Shown here piece by piece: positions 7,069-15,599 of a DNA stretch of 64,000 bases. The position numbers and the translations under genes were made by a program. Location: positions 1 through 64,000 of the forward strand of contig JAAELK010000394.1 in NCBI GenBank assembly GCA_024226935.1. Direction: 5' to 3'. The first letter of the stretch is position 1; each line of letters opens with the position of its first letter. The notes beneath the pieces are model-generated. The model saw nothing but the letters and a program-made list of their open reading frames with translations. It was not told the origin of the DNA and searched no databases. This stretch comes from Desulfobacteraceae bacterium (GTDB lineage Bacteria; Desulfobacterota; Desulfobacteria; Desulfobacterales; Desulfobacteraceae).

Positions 7069-8703
7069 ATGGACTTTGAAAAATCATTTTTTGAAACTCC
7101 TTCATCTGCCAGGCTTACGGGTATTTGGTCCTGGCTTTTAACAACTGACCATAAACGTATCGGCCTGATGTATCTGTTTGCCACCGGGTTCTGGTTCTTG
7201 CTTGCGGTACTTCTGGGCGGGTTGCTCCGGCTTGAACTCATGTTTCCAGGACAAACGCTGTTAAGTTCTCATTTGTATAACTCCATTTTTACCCTTCACG
7301 GGGTGATCATGATTTTTTTGTTCATTATTCCGGCATTGCCCGCTGTGTTTGGTAATTTTTTCTTGCCCATGCAGATCGGCACAGATGATGTCTTTTTCCC
7401 CAAACTCAATTTAATGTCCTGGTATTTGTATATGCTTGGCGGAGTAATTGCCATTTTTTCGCTGTTTTCCGATGGGTTCCCGGATACGGGCTGGACTTTT
7501 TATGTGCCCTTTTCCATCTCCACCAATACAAATGTGTCCACGGCTGTATTTGCAGCTTTTGTCCTGGGATTTGCTTCCATGCTGACGGGTTTGAATTTTA
7601 TCACCACCATTCACAGGATGCGCCACCCGAAGATGGGCTGGCTTCAAATTCCTTTGTTTACCTGGAGCCTCTACGCCACTTCCTGGGTGCAGTTGCTGGC
7701 CACTCCCATTATCTCAGTTACCCTGGTTCTGGTGATGGTGGAACGGTATTTTAATGTGGGGCTTTTTGATCCTGCCAGGGGGGGGGGCCCCATCTTGTAT
7801 CAGCATCTGTTTTGGATGTATTCCCATCCGGCGGTTTATATCATGATTTTACCGGGTATGGGGGTTATTTCCGAGATCATTCCTGTTTTTGCCAGAAAAT
7901 CAATTTTTGGTTATAAGGCCATTGTGGCCTCTTCCATGGCTATTGCCGTGGCAGGTTCCCTGGTGTGGGCCCACCACATGTATACCAGCGGCATGAGCGA
8001 TACTGCGGTCTTTGTATTTTCTTTTTTAACCTTTGTGGTGGCCATTCCTTCGGCCATTAAGGTTTTTTCATGGGTGGCTACCCTATATAAGGGAGCCATT
8101 GAAATGACCCCGCCTTTGTTTTTATCTCTTTGCTTTATCTATCTATTTTCGGTGGGAGGACTTACAGGTCTGGTGTTGGGAGGGGCCGGTACGGATATCC
8201 ATGTCCACGACACCCATTTTGTGGTCTCCCATTTTCATTTTACCATGTTCGGAGGGACTGGATTTGCCTTTTTTGCGGCCCTTCATTATTGGTGGCCCAA
8301 GATGTTTGGGCGGATGTATAATTTTAAATGGGCTTATATCGCATCTGTGTTGGTGACGGGTGGGTTTATCTTCCACTATGTGCCCATGTTTATTCTGGGA
8401 CTGCAGGGTATGCCAAGGCGGTACTATGATTATCTTCCCCAGTATGCCAATGGCAATTTTATGGCGGGTTTTGGCGGTTTGTTCATGATCGTTGGTATAT
8501 TTATGATGATGACAAATTTGATCCTTTCTTTGAAAAGAGAAAGGAATGCCCCGGCCGATCCCTGGGGAGGGGTAACCCTGGAATGGATGACTCCGTCGCC
8601 GCCCCCCCTTCATAATTTTACAGGCGAACCCGAGGTGTTGGATTACCCCTATGATTTTTCCAAGGTGATTGAAAAATTTGCCCGGAAACCAAAGGAATCT
8701 TGA
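7069..8703 (+). CDS. ctaD: Cytochrome c oxidase subunit I, A2-type
   Basis: A 544-residue, twelve-helix heme-copper oxidase core subunit. The ATG at 7069 has GGAG five bases upstream; an earlier ATG at 7039 overlaps SCO. Ligands are all present (numbered from 7069): H77 and H390 for heme a, H388 for heme a3, H253, H302 and H303 for CuB, and Y257 for the cross-linked tyrosine. Helix VI reads WMYSHPAVY: the glutamate of A1-type HPEVY is absent and the Tyr-Ser of A2-type oxidases is present. It reduces oxygen to water at the cytoplasmic membrane and pumps protons. A G10 run at 7778-7787 is in frame here. Followed directly by subunit III. Confidence 0.95.
   Translation: MDFEKSFFETPSSARLTGIWSWLLTTDHKRIGLMYLFATGFWFLLAVLLGGLLRLELMFPGQTLLSSHLYNSIFTLHGVIMIFLFIIPALPAVFGNFFLPMQIGTDDVFFPKLNLMSWYLYMLGGVIAIFSLFSDGFPDTGWTFYVPFSISTNTNVSTAVFAAFVLGFASMLTGLNFITTIHRMRHPKMGWLQIPLFTWSLYATSWVQLLATPIISVTLVLVMVERYFNVGLFDPARGGGPILYQHLFWMYSHPAVYIMILPGMGVISEIIPVFARKSIFGYKAIVASSMAIAVAGSLVWAHHMYTSGMSDTAVFVFSFLTFVVAIPSAIKVFSWVATLYKGAIEMTPPLFLSLCFIYLFSVGGLTGLVLGGAGTDIHVHDTHFVVSHFHFTMFGGTGFAFFAALHYWWPKMFGRMYNFKWAYIASVLVTGGFIFHYVPMFILGLQGMPRRYYDYLPQYANGNFMAGFGGLFMIVGIFMMMTNLILSLKRERNAPADPWGGVTLEWMTPSPPPLHNFTGEPEVLDYPYDFSKVIEKFARKPKES
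7778..7787 (+). repeat. G10 run inside ctaD
   Basis: Ten consecutive G bases encode Arg-Gly-Gly-Gly before PILYQHLFW. A length change by one base would cut the protein near residue 240. Confidence 0.85.
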
Positions 8704-9300
8704 ATGTCTTCCCATGCCGATGAATCGGGGAAAAAGATGGGGATGTGGCTTTTTCTTTATACGGAAATTATTCTGTTTGGCGGACTTTTTGTTCTCTATG
8801 CCGTTTATTTTTCCCGGTATACCTCGGATTTTATTGAAGGTGGCAAGGGGCTGAGTCTGATATTCGGGGTGGTAAATACCATAATTTTGCTCATATCCAG
8901 TTTTGCTGTGGCAGCAGCTATTACTGCCATACAAAGGGGGCAAAAAAAAATTGTCCTGTCAGCCATTGCCGGCTGTCTTGGTTGTGGGGCTATTTTTTTG
9001 GTGAATAAGTATTTTGAATGGGGACATAAGATTGCCCTGGGGATCTATCCTAATTCAGATCGATTATTGGACGGACCCGATGGGCTGAATATGTTTTTTG
9101 GCCTCTATTATATTATCACGGGGCTCCACGGGCTCCACATAGTTATCGGTATGACCTTTCTGGCGGTTAGTTTTGGTTTTGTCCTGGTCGGCAGGGTTAC
9201 GGCCAAACGGTTTGCCCTGTTGGAAAATGCAGGGCTCTATTGGCATTTGGTGGATTTGATCTGGATTTTTATTTTTCCTCTTTTTTATCTGGTTGTCTAA
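8704..9300 (+). CDS. ctaE: Cytochrome c oxidase subunit III
   Basis: A 198-residue protein that starts at the base after the ctaD stop. It has five predicted membrane helices, the short form found in many bacteria. The family pattern is clear: GMWLFLYTEIILFGGLF near the N-terminus, YFEWGHKI in the middle, FGLYYIITGLHGLHIVIG and YWHLVDLIWIFIFPLFYL at the C-terminus. Subunit III stabilises subunit I and its proton uptake path. Confidence 0.93.
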   Translation: MSSHADESGKKMGMWLFLYTEIILFGGLFVLYAVYFSRYTSDFIEGGKGLSLIFGVVNTIILLISSFAVAAAITAIQRGQKKIVLSAIAGCLGCGAIFLVNKYFEWGHKIALGIYPNSDRLLDGPDGLNMFFGLYYIITGLHGLHIVIGMTFLAVSFGFVLVGRVTAKRFALLENAGLYWHLVDLIWIFIFPLFYLVV

Positions 9301-9336
9301 TTTTCTTGTATAAATTGAGCTAACGGGAGATTGACC

Positions 9337-9618
9337 ATGGAAAACAAGGATCATATTTTTGCCTATAAAACTCTTTTTTATGTGCTTTTAGTATTATTGA
9401 TCCTGACCAGCATCACCGTTGGAATTTCTCTGGTTGATATGGGTAAATTGAATGTGTGGCTGGCTTTGGGTATTGCTTCGGTGAAAGCCTCTCTGGTATT
9501 GATGGTTTTCATGCATTTGAAATTTGAGGGCAGGGTATTGATCATCTCTTTTCTATCGACCATATTTTTTCTGGCTATTATGATTGGTTTTACATTCTGG
9601 GACATTGGGTTCAGATAA
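9337..9618 (+). CDS. ctaF: Cytochrome c oxidase subunit IV
   Basis: A 93-residue protein with three membrane helices and the pattern of prokaryotic subunit IV (VWLALGIASVKASLVLMVFM, then HLKFEGR). The ATG at 9337 has CGGGAGA six bases upstream, better than a TTG six bases earlier. It lies between subunits III and II and is probably part of the assembled oxidase, with an accessory role. Confidence 0.85.
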   Translation: MENKDHIFAYKTLFYVLLVLLILTSITVGISLVDMGKLNVWLALGIASVKASLVLMVFMHLKFEGRVLIISFLSTIFFLAIMIGFTFWDIGFR

Positions 9619-9627
9619 GGTGTAAAT

Positions 9628-10239
9628 ATGAATGATATAATAAATCCCGTAGCCCTGGTGGATCGATCCTTTTATTTTATCATCGGGTTTTCCTTTGTTT
9701 TTTTGTTTGCCATTATCTTTGTGATGATTTTTTTTGTGATCCGGTATCGACGCAGTATACATCCCGTTCCTGCGGATATCCGTGGAAATGTGTGGCTTGA
9801 AATTGCCTGGATATTTATTTCTGCCTTCATTGCTCTTGCTATGTTTGTATCGGGGTGGCAGGCCTACACCGGATTGAGAGATGTGCCCGAAGGGGCCATG
9901 GAGATCGAGGTCATGGGTCAGTCGTTTTCCTGGATTGTTCTCTATGCCAACGGCAAGGAGGTTGAAAACGAAATTGTGGTGCCGGTGAACACACCTGTGA
10001 AGTTGAATATCACCTCTTTGGATGTGATTCACAGCCTTTTTATTCCGGCTTTCCGGGTCAAGGTGGATGCGGTACAGGGATTGAATACCTATGCCTGGTT
10101 TATTGCCGAAAAAAAGGGAGAATATTTTTTTCAATGCACGGAGTTTTGCGGTATCGGGCATGCAGACATGACGGGTGTGGTAAGGGTGGTTTCCCGGGAA
10201 AAATATGATGAATGGATCAATAAAGAAGATGACTGGTAA
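9628..10239 (+). CDS. ctaC: Cytochrome c oxidase subunit II
   Basis: A 203-residue protein with two N-terminal membrane helices (about 14-38 and 56-77) and a periplasmic cupredoxin domain. The CuA ligands are complete: H135, C170, E172 (backbone), C174, H178 and M181 in CTEFCGIGHADM. There is no C-terminal heme c domain, so the electron donor must be a separate cytochrome or cupredoxin, which is not encoded nearby. The N-terminus lacks a lipobox. Confidence 0.95.
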   Translation: MNDIINPVALVDRSFYFIIGFSFVFLFAIIFVMIFFVIRYRRSIHPVPADIRGNVWLEIAWIFISAFIALAMFVSGWQAYTGLRDVPEGAMEIEVMGQSFSWIVLYANGKEVENEIVVPVNTPVKLNITSLDVIHSLFIPAFRVKVDAVQGLNTYAWFIAEKKGEYFFQCTEFCGIGHADMTGVVRVVSREKYDEWINKEDDW

Positions 10240-11152
10240 TCCAGGATGGGTGTTGGACCAAAAGTTGTCCCCGGGACACCATTGGTCGGGTGATTTTTTT
10301 GAATTGACAAAAATTCGTCTAAGCCTGTATATCGCCCTTTCTTCTGTCTTTGGTCATGTTTTGTCCCAAAATAGATTTACCATGGACTCCCTTGGTTTGG
10401 GTGGTATTGTTTTGCTTCTTACGGCCGGGGTTGCCACCATGAACCATGTCCAGGACAGGCATTTTGATCTTTGGTTTGCCAGGACCCGGCATAGATCTCT
10501 TGTGCAAAAAAGAATTTCACCTCTGGTGGCAGGCTTTATCGCTTTAAGTTTGATTTTCGCAGGTCTTGGTGGATTGTTTGTCTGTTTTTCAGGCCTGGGT
10601 CCGGTGGGGCTGGGACTTTTGGCTTTGCTTTGTTACAATGGGTTTTATACTCCTTTGAAAAAGAGATCTCTTGGGGCCATTGTACCAGGTGGTCTGTGCG
10701 GCATGCTGCCTCCGGCCATTGGTTGGATGGCGGTCCCGGGACCCGTTGCCGATGCCAGCGGTATTTTCATTGTCATGCTCATTTTTGGGTTGTGGCAGAT
10801 CCCCCATGTTTTTATTATTCTGCTTAAACAATTGCCGGGGGAGTTGGAAGCCGCTCCCTATCCTTTTTTTACCAGCATTCTTTCCCGAAAAGCTATTAAA
10901 TGCCAGGTTGTGATATGGACAAGTTTGTACAGCCTTGGGATTCTTCTTTTTCTCCTCAAGGGCTGGGTTCATTCCCTGGGTCTTTCCTTGTTTCTGGGCG
11001 CCCTTGCCCTGGTTCTTCCTTTGTCAATTGCTGCTCTTCTTGGATGGAAACGCAGCCCCCATTCCCTTGTTTTCAGTCTTTTAGTTATTAATTTGTTTAT
11101 GCTTTTTTTCATGGGCGTGGGCATATTGGACCGAATATGGTTAATCAAATAA
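10229..11152 (+). CDS. ctaB: Protoheme IX farnesyltransferase (heme o synthase)
   Basis: About 307 residues with eight or nine membrane helices and the UbiA prenyltransferase motif [20 protein letters not shown] near residue 80. The second loop motif ([19 protein letters not shown]) also fits. It adds a farnesyl group to heme b for the oxidase. The start is uncertain: ATG 10229 and ATG 10205 both lie inside the end of ctaC. The gene ends the oxidase cluster and overlaps the last bases of msrB tail to tail. No heme a synthase (CtaA) is present in the window. Confidence 0.9.
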   Translation: MTGNPGWVLDQKLSPGHHWSGDFFELTKIRLSLYIALSSVFGHVLSQNRFTMDSLGLGGIVLLLTAGVATMNHVQDRHFDLWFARTRHRSLVQKRISPLVAGFIALSLIFAGLGGLFVCFSGLGPVGLGLLALLCYNGFYTPLKKRSLGAIVPGGLCGMLPPAIGWMAVPGPVADASGIFIVMLIFGLWQIPHVFIILLKQLPGELEAAPYPFFTSILSRKAIKCQVVIWTSLYSLGILLFLLKGWVHSLGLSLFLGALALVLPLSIAALLGWKRSPHSLVFSLLVINLFMLFFMGVGILDRIWLIK

Positions 11153-11632
11153 ATATGACAGGTTGGAATATCCTTGTTTTTCCAAATTTTCCTTTGGTAT
11201 AAATTTAAGGGAAGCTGAATTGATGCAATATCTTAAATTTGTGGGGGCAGGACCATCATTAAAGATATGTCCCAGGTGGGCATCGGTGGTTTTGCTTCTT
11301 ACCTCTACTCTTTTCATGAAAAATGAATTATCTTCAATCTCCACGATTTCATTCTCGTCGATGGGCTTGGTGAAACTTGGCCAGCCGGTTCCGGAATCAA
11401 ATTTATCCGTGGATGAAAATAGAGCTTTATTTGAAATAATATCCACATAGATTCCCTGTTTTTTATTATCCCAGTAGGCGTTGTCGAAGGCGGGTTCTGT
11501 TTTGTTTTGCCGGGTTACACGGTATTGGAGTGGGGTGAGCCTTTTTTTTAAGGCTTTCTTGTCGGCGGATATTAAAATCTGTGCAAAGAAAATAAAGGCC
11601 GAGGATAATAAAAAAATAAGGAAAAGTTTCAT
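11141..11632 (-). CDS. msrB: Exported peptide methionine-(R)-S-oxide reductase
   Basis: About 163 residues; ATG 11632 is preferred because GGGG lies six bases upstream. Residues 1-23 are a signal peptide or membrane anchor. The MsrB domain is clear: [58 protein letters not shown], with the catalytic Cys in RYCINSAS. The usual zinc CxxC pairs are absent ([13 protein letters not shown] replaces the first). It should repair oxidised methionines outside the cytoplasm, fitting the neighbouring oxidase. Confidence 0.92.
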   Translation of the reverse strand: MKLFLIFLLSSAFIFFAQILISADKKALKKRLTPLQYRVTRQNKTEPAFDNAYWDNKKQGIYVDIISNKALFSSTDKFDSGTGWPSFTKPIDENEIVEIEDNSFFMKRVEVRSKTTDAHLGHIFNDGPAPTNLRYCINSASLKFIPKENLEKQGYSNLSYLFD

Positions 11633-11717
11633 TGCTTGCCCCATCATAATAAGTTAAGCCTAACTTTAGGATAGCCATTAAAGAGAGGATAGCAAGTGCC
11701 GTATCTAAAAATATTGG

Positions 11718-12734
11718 TTATAAAGAGGTGGAGTTACAGGTTTTTTCAGCCTGGATAATTGCGGCAATACCCGCGTGGAGATTTTGGATGATCCGGGTGC
11801 CGGAAATTCCCAGGCGTCGTTTATTGGAGATATCAAAAATACCTTTATCAACCGATGTCTTTTCACCACCGGTACCCCGGATTTGGAGGTGGTATTGGTT
11901 TGCTATGCTTCTTAAAAGACTTTGATTTTTTTCAAGTTTTTTTAAACGAATATGGACGCTTGCCCGCATGGCAGTTCCGATATTGGTGGGGCAGGAGGTT
12001 AAAAATCCGTATTTTTTGTCAAAGGCAAATTCAAGCTTTTTGCCCAAATGATTTAAACCAAGGCAGAGTCGATTAAATACCCCACAAATATCACAAGATG
12101 ATTCCAGGGAGATGATTCTTAAATGATCCTCTTCATTGACCCAGATCATAAATTTTTTATCCCGGCTTAAAAAAATTCCCCTGGAATTGGGGAAATCCCG
12201 ATTTATACCGGCAGTGTCCTGGAATCGGTCTCCTTTGGGGAAAGCCAGTTTTTTTGTTAAAAGATTTTCCATTTGGGAAGGGGGCATATCCTGAAAAGGA
12301 ATATATTGACCTTTTAGATTTTGGGGCATATTTTTGACCGCATCGGACACAAGGAACTCGACCCGCCTTCGGTCCCGGGCAGAGATGTGGCAGGGAAAGC
12401 AAATATCTTTAAGATTCCGGGCTACCCGGATTCTGGTGGACAAGATGAACTCATTGTCCGGATCTACCAGGTCAAGCTTGTTGCCGGTAAGATCTGGTCC
12501 ATGCTTAAAGTCTTCTCCCACAGCATGGTAGGCATGGATAATGGGATCCAGTATACTGGAAAATATGAAATAGGATTGGCAATCGCCTGCATAGATTCCG
12601 ATACTGCTGTCTGGATTTTTAAGACCTGATTGAATGGCAGCATCAAGGGTGAATCCGGTCTTTGTTTTCAGGGGGGCTAATATCTCATATAAAGCCGGGG
12701 TCAGATATTTTTTTATCAGTGCGCCGGAATCCAT
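11718..12734 (-). CDS. Phagen (arginine) kinase
   Basis: A 338-residue ATP:guanido phosphotransferase with both the small N-terminal domain and the catalytic domain, so it is the phosphagen-kinase type and not McsB, which lacks the N-terminal domain. Diagnostic residues are present: STRIRVARNL, NEEDHLRIISLE, the catalytic Cys in LTSCPTNIGT, and IRGTGGE. Such kinases buffer ATP by reversible arginine phosphorylation; bacterial examples are known but sparse, including sulfate reducers such as Desulfotalea. ATG 12734 or TTG 12755 may be the start; neither has a clear ribosome site. It follows the small Cys-rich gene. Confidence 0.88.
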   Translation of the reverse strand: MDSGALIKKYLTPALYEILAPLKTKTGFTLDAAIQSGLKNPDSSIGIYAGDCQSYFIFSSILDPIIHAYHAVGEDFKHGPDLTGNKLDLVDPDNEFILSTRIRVARNLKDICFPCHISARDRRRVEFLVSDAVKNMPQNLKGQYIPFQDMPPSQMENLLTKKLAFPKGDRFQDTAGINRDFPNSRGIFLSRDKKFMIWVNEEDHLRIISLESSCDICGVFNRLCLGLNHLGKKLEFAFDKKYGFLTSCPTNIGTAMRASVHIRLKKLEKNQSLLRSIANQYHLQIRGTGGEKTSVDKGIFDISNKRRLGISGTRIIQNLHAGIAAIIQAEKTCNSTSL

Positions 12735-12773
12735 ATGAAACCCAGGAAATACCAAAGGCTTCAGGCTCTATTT

Positions 12774-12965
12774 CTAATTTTCATAGGATGTGGCCTGGGA
12801 GGAGATCCCCCGGGCAAGGGTTGTCTGAATTTTATCAAGAACCACACATTGGGCGTGGCACTTGGGCAGATCATTTTTGTCTTCGCAGTTAAGACATGGG
12901 CTTTTGACTAAATAACCGATCTCAAAATCAAACAAATCTCTTTTTATTGAATTATTCATAAGCAT
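12774..12965 (-). CDS. Small Cys-rich protein upstream of the arginine kinase
   Basis: A 63-residue protein with four cysteines in CLNCEDKNDLPKCHAQC, a possible metal site. The rest is charged and helical. It ends about 40 bases before the kinase start and in the same direction, so the two are probably cotranscribed. I do not recognise the family. No strong ribosome binding site is visible, and a second ATG lies six bases in. Confidence 0.6.
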   Translation of the reverse strand: MLMNNSIKRDLFDFEIGYLVKSPCLNCEDKNDLPKCHAQCVVLDKIQTTLARGISSQATSYEN

Positions 12966-13127
12966 TTATAACTTTAAATTAAAAACCCGATTATATATCA
13001 AGTTTCTGAAAATCACAATATTTTGTTGAGGCAATCACATTGCAGTTATATTCTTGTTTTTGATTAATACTTGTGTTAACGATGATCAGGTTAAAAGGGC
13101 TTACTTGGGAAAGGATTTTGATCCTGG

Positions 13128-13157
13128 TAAGTTTGTAACAATGTTATAAGTTTGTAA
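13128..13157. promoter_or_regulatory. Direct repeat TAAGTTTGTAA
   Basis: The 11-base word occurs at 13128-13138 and again at 13147-13157, a 19-base step, about 75 bases upstream of the lipoprotein gene. The spacing of nearly two helix turns fits a protein-binding site, but no regulator is known. Confidence 0.3.
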
Positions 13158-13230
13158 TAACGTCGGGTTTTGTATGCTGAAAATTAAATCAAAAAATAAA
13201 TAGAGATTAAAATCATCCAAGGAGATTATT

Positions 13231-13713
13231 TTGAAACAGATCACAATGATTATTGCATTTTTATTAGTAGGTTGTTTTACAATGTCTTGTAATTCTAATA
13301 TCGCAAATAAAGAAACCAGGTATTCAATCATAACAATGACAAATGAGGGGGCTGTTGTACCAATGCCCATTAAAACCAGTACAACAATTAAAGGTGATCT
13401 CTCAATTTTAACCTATAAAAATAATGAACCGTTTTGGAGTAATAAAATTACTGAAATTGAATTTAAGAATCTCGAAGATATTTGTAATAAAAATAATATT
13501 CTCTCCCAGGGTGATATCAAATTAAAAGAAGGGGAAAAGCCTATTATGGGTTCAAGGGGAATGGAATTTCACATTAAATCCAGTAATGATCAAGAAAATA
13601 TATTCAGAATAACCGGAAATGCCATGGGTAATATCCCGGGTAATGTGAAAGAGTTGATACAAGCAATTAAGACCCTATCAGAAAAATATAAAAAAGAAGA
13701 CATTGTTCAGTAA
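13231..13713 (+). CDS. Predicted lipoprotein of unknown function
   Basis: A 160-residue protein. The TTG start at 13231 has GGAG six bases upstream; an ATG at 13246 is the alternative. The N-terminus is a lipoprotein signal (FLLVGCF, Cys15). The rest is a soluble domain that includes DLSILTYKNNEPFWSNKITE and ends in a Lys-rich helix. I do not recognise the family. A pyroglutamyl peptidase gene follows 23 bases on and may be cotranscribed. Confidence 0.65.
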   Translation: MKQITMIIAFLLVGCFTMSCNSNIANKETRYSIITMTNEGAVVPMPIKTSTTIKGDLSILTYKNNEPFWSNKITEIEFKNLEDICNKNNILSQGDIKLKEGEKPIMGSRGMEFHIKSSNDQENIFRITGNAMGNIPGNVKELIQAIKTLSEKYKKEDIVQ

Positions 13714-13736
13714 AAAAATGCATTGGAGGTCAATTT

Positions 13737-14405
13737 ATGGGAAAGGTATTGGTAACTGGATTCGAAGCATTTGGGAATACGCCTGTCAATCCTGCGGAAT
13801 TGGTGGCAAGGGCCCTGGATGGAATGCAGGTGAGCAGTTCGCAGATTATCAGTCGGATTGTTCCCAACGTATTTTTCGAATGTATTGACCACGTAAGTGC
13901 GTTGATTCGGCAAATTCGGCCGGAGCTTGTTATTATGATGGGAGAGTATGGGGGGCGCGCTACCATCACCGTTGAACGAATTGCTCAAAACTTGAACGAC
14001 TCGACTAGGTACAAGTTAGCTGACAATAGTGGAACGGTGTTACAGGGGCAACTGACTGTGCCCGATGGTCCCGTTGCGTATTATTCCACTCTTCCGATGC
14101 GAGCCATGGTGAAGGCAATGCGACAATCCGGAATTCCTTCCGATATTTCGGATGCGCCCGGTACATTCTGTTGTAATCATCTGCTATATGGTATTCTCCA
14201 TTATATCTCAACGAATGTTTTGTCGATTCCAGCGGGGTGGATTCACCTTCCCCATCTTCCGAGTGTCGCAGCGATGCCGGAAAATCTTGGTGCACCTAGT
14301 ATGTCTGTGGAAACAGCGGTGAAAGGGGTTCTGGTCGGTATACGTGCAGCCCTGGAAAATCCTGAAGATATTGAGGAACCGATAGTATCCCGCCTGCAAA
14401 TATAG
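13737..14405 (+). CDS. pcp: Pyroglutamyl peptidase I
   Basis: A 222-residue cysteine peptidase of family C15. The catalytic triad is visible: E80 in ITVERIAQN, C146 in GTFCCNHLLYG, and H170 in WIHLPHLP. It starts with the family pattern VLVTGFEAFGNTPVNP. It removes N-terminal pyroglutamate from peptides in the cytoplasm. TTGGAGGTCAATTT gives a strong ribosome binding site. Confidence 0.92.
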   Translation: MGKVLVTGFEAFGNTPVNPAELVARALDGMQVSSSQIISRIVPNVFFECIDHVSALIRQIRPELVIMMGEYGGRATITVERIAQNLNDSTRYKLADNSGTVLQGQLTVPDGPVAYYSTLPMRAMVKAMRQSGIPSDISDAPGTFCCNHLLYGILHYISTNVLSIPAGWIHLPHLPSVAAMPENLGAPSMSVETAVKGVLVGIRAALENPEDIEEPIVSRLQI

Positions 14406-14852
14406 TTTGTTAATATACAAAAATAAAATTTTATTTTTTTTGTAATCAATATAGCTTATCTAAATAATTCGTCGGTCCTGGGATTAATTTGACGGGCTTG
14501 CCATCTGGATTATTCGCAGAACCTTGTGTAAAAAAACAGGAAAAATTAAGAGGACAAAATTATATGTTTGTGGGTAGTGGATCAAAATTTTTTTTGGATG
14601 AAATTTTTTTACCCGGGTGTTGAATTGTACGTTGAATTGTAAGTTTTTCAAGTTAAAATATTTATGTGGAAAAATCTATCCAATCCCGGGGTGATTGGTT
14701 TTTATTTTTATTTTACTGGGGGTTAGCTTGATTAGTTTTGGCTTTTATCTTGTAAGATCTAAGAACAAATGATAGATTAGGGGAAGTGAAAGACTAAATT
14801 AATGATGTACTTGAACTTAAAAAAAAATAAAAAATAAAGAAGGGTAAATATT
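14406..14852. other. AT-rich intergenic region
   Basis: No gene is seen. An AT-rich palindrome (AAAATAAAATTTTATTTT near 14421) follows the peptidase gene and may end transcription. The middle holds the direct repeat at 14619-14642. Near 14730 TTGATT and TGTAAG with a 17-base gap make a weak promoter candidate for the TetR gene. Confidence 0.35.
14619..14642. promoter_or_regulatory. Tandem 12-bp repeat upstream of the TetR gene
   Basis: GTTGAATTGTAC is followed at once by GTTGAATTGTAA. It lies about 210 bases upstream of the TetR-family gene and could be an operator, though it is not palindromic as TetR sites usually are. Confidence 0.3.
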
Positions 14853-15470
14853 GTGAATGAATCAAGGTTTGCGGAACTTAAAGAAAAGGAAAAACAGGCA
14901 AGAAAACAGATCGTAATAGAATCTGCGTTGGCATTATTTGCGAAAAAGCCTTTTTACGAAGTGGGAATGCGGGAGGTGGCCGATGAAGCCGGTATCTCTC
15001 CTGCCACCATATACAGGTATTTTCCAAGCCAGGAAGAGCTGTTCAATGAAGCCTTTATTCAAGAAATCTCTTCTGCCAGCGAAGGTTTTAAGAAGATGGT
15101 GGACAATGAGGACCCGGTGAGTATTCAAGATTTCGCTATAAAATTTGTGGACCACCTCATTGAAAATGAAACTACTTTTCAAATGATGGCTTATCTGATG
15201 TTAAAGGATAATCTGGCCTATCCGGTTAAGGGACAGTTTGATTCCGTTACAAAGATTTTTTTTGATCTGTTTGCCCTTCTTTTAGAACGCCATGGTATGG
15301 CGCCTGAAAAAGCAAGGGTTTTTTCCCATTCATTTGTGGCATCCATCACCGGTATTTTAATGACCTTTAGAAATAATCCGTCAAAAGACAGTGAATCTGC
15401 CCGGGATCATATCATAAAGATTGTTCAAATAACGTCTTCCTTATACTCATATCATCTTTTGGGCAAATAG
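14853..15470 (+). CDS. TetR-family transcriptional regulator
   Basis: A 205-residue regulator. Residues 15-65 form the TetR helix-turn-helix (ALALFAKKPFYEVGMREVAD, then EAGISPATIYRYFPSQEELF). The C-terminal part is an all-helical ligand-binding domain with no recognisable specificity. The start is GTG at 14853 with AGAAGGG upstream. It sits just before the Bat operon, in the same direction, but a separate promoter lies between them. Its target could be itself or the Bat operon; the sequence does not decide. Confidence 0.88.
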   Translation: MNESRFAELKEKEKQARKQIVIESALALFAKKPFYEVGMREVADEAGISPATIYRYFPSQEELFNEAFIQEISSASEGFKKMVDNEDPVSIQDFAIKFVDHLIENETTFQMMAYLMLKDNLAYPVKGQFDSVTKIFFDLFALLLERHGMAPEKARVFSHSFVASITGILMTFRNNPSKDSESARDHIIKIVQITSSLYSYHLLGK

Positions 15471-15505
15471 GAGATCTCGCAAAATTTCTTACCATTGTCC
15501 CCTCC

Positions 15506-15533
15506 TTGACACTTTTCAAAGTTTTGTTATAGT
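15506..15533 (+). promoter_or_regulatory. Sigma70-type promoter of the Bat operon
   Basis: TTGACA at 15506-15511 and TATAGT at 15528-15533 are 16 bases apart. The site lies 66 bases before the MoxR gene. Confidence 0.7.
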
Positions 15534-15599
15534 ATTTCAAACTTGTTGGTTGTCTAGTAGAATGAATGTTGTAATTTATAGTTTGTTGTATGGGGATAT

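Noticed and set aside
8143-8943. Reverse-strand open frame opposite ctaD
   Set aside because: It is rich in His, Lys and Pro as expected from the complement of membrane-protein codons, and ctaD is certain.
14406-14852. Possible small RNA or tRNA in the gap before the TetR gene
   Set aside because: No cloverleaf, no clear terminator and no conserved motif is visible.
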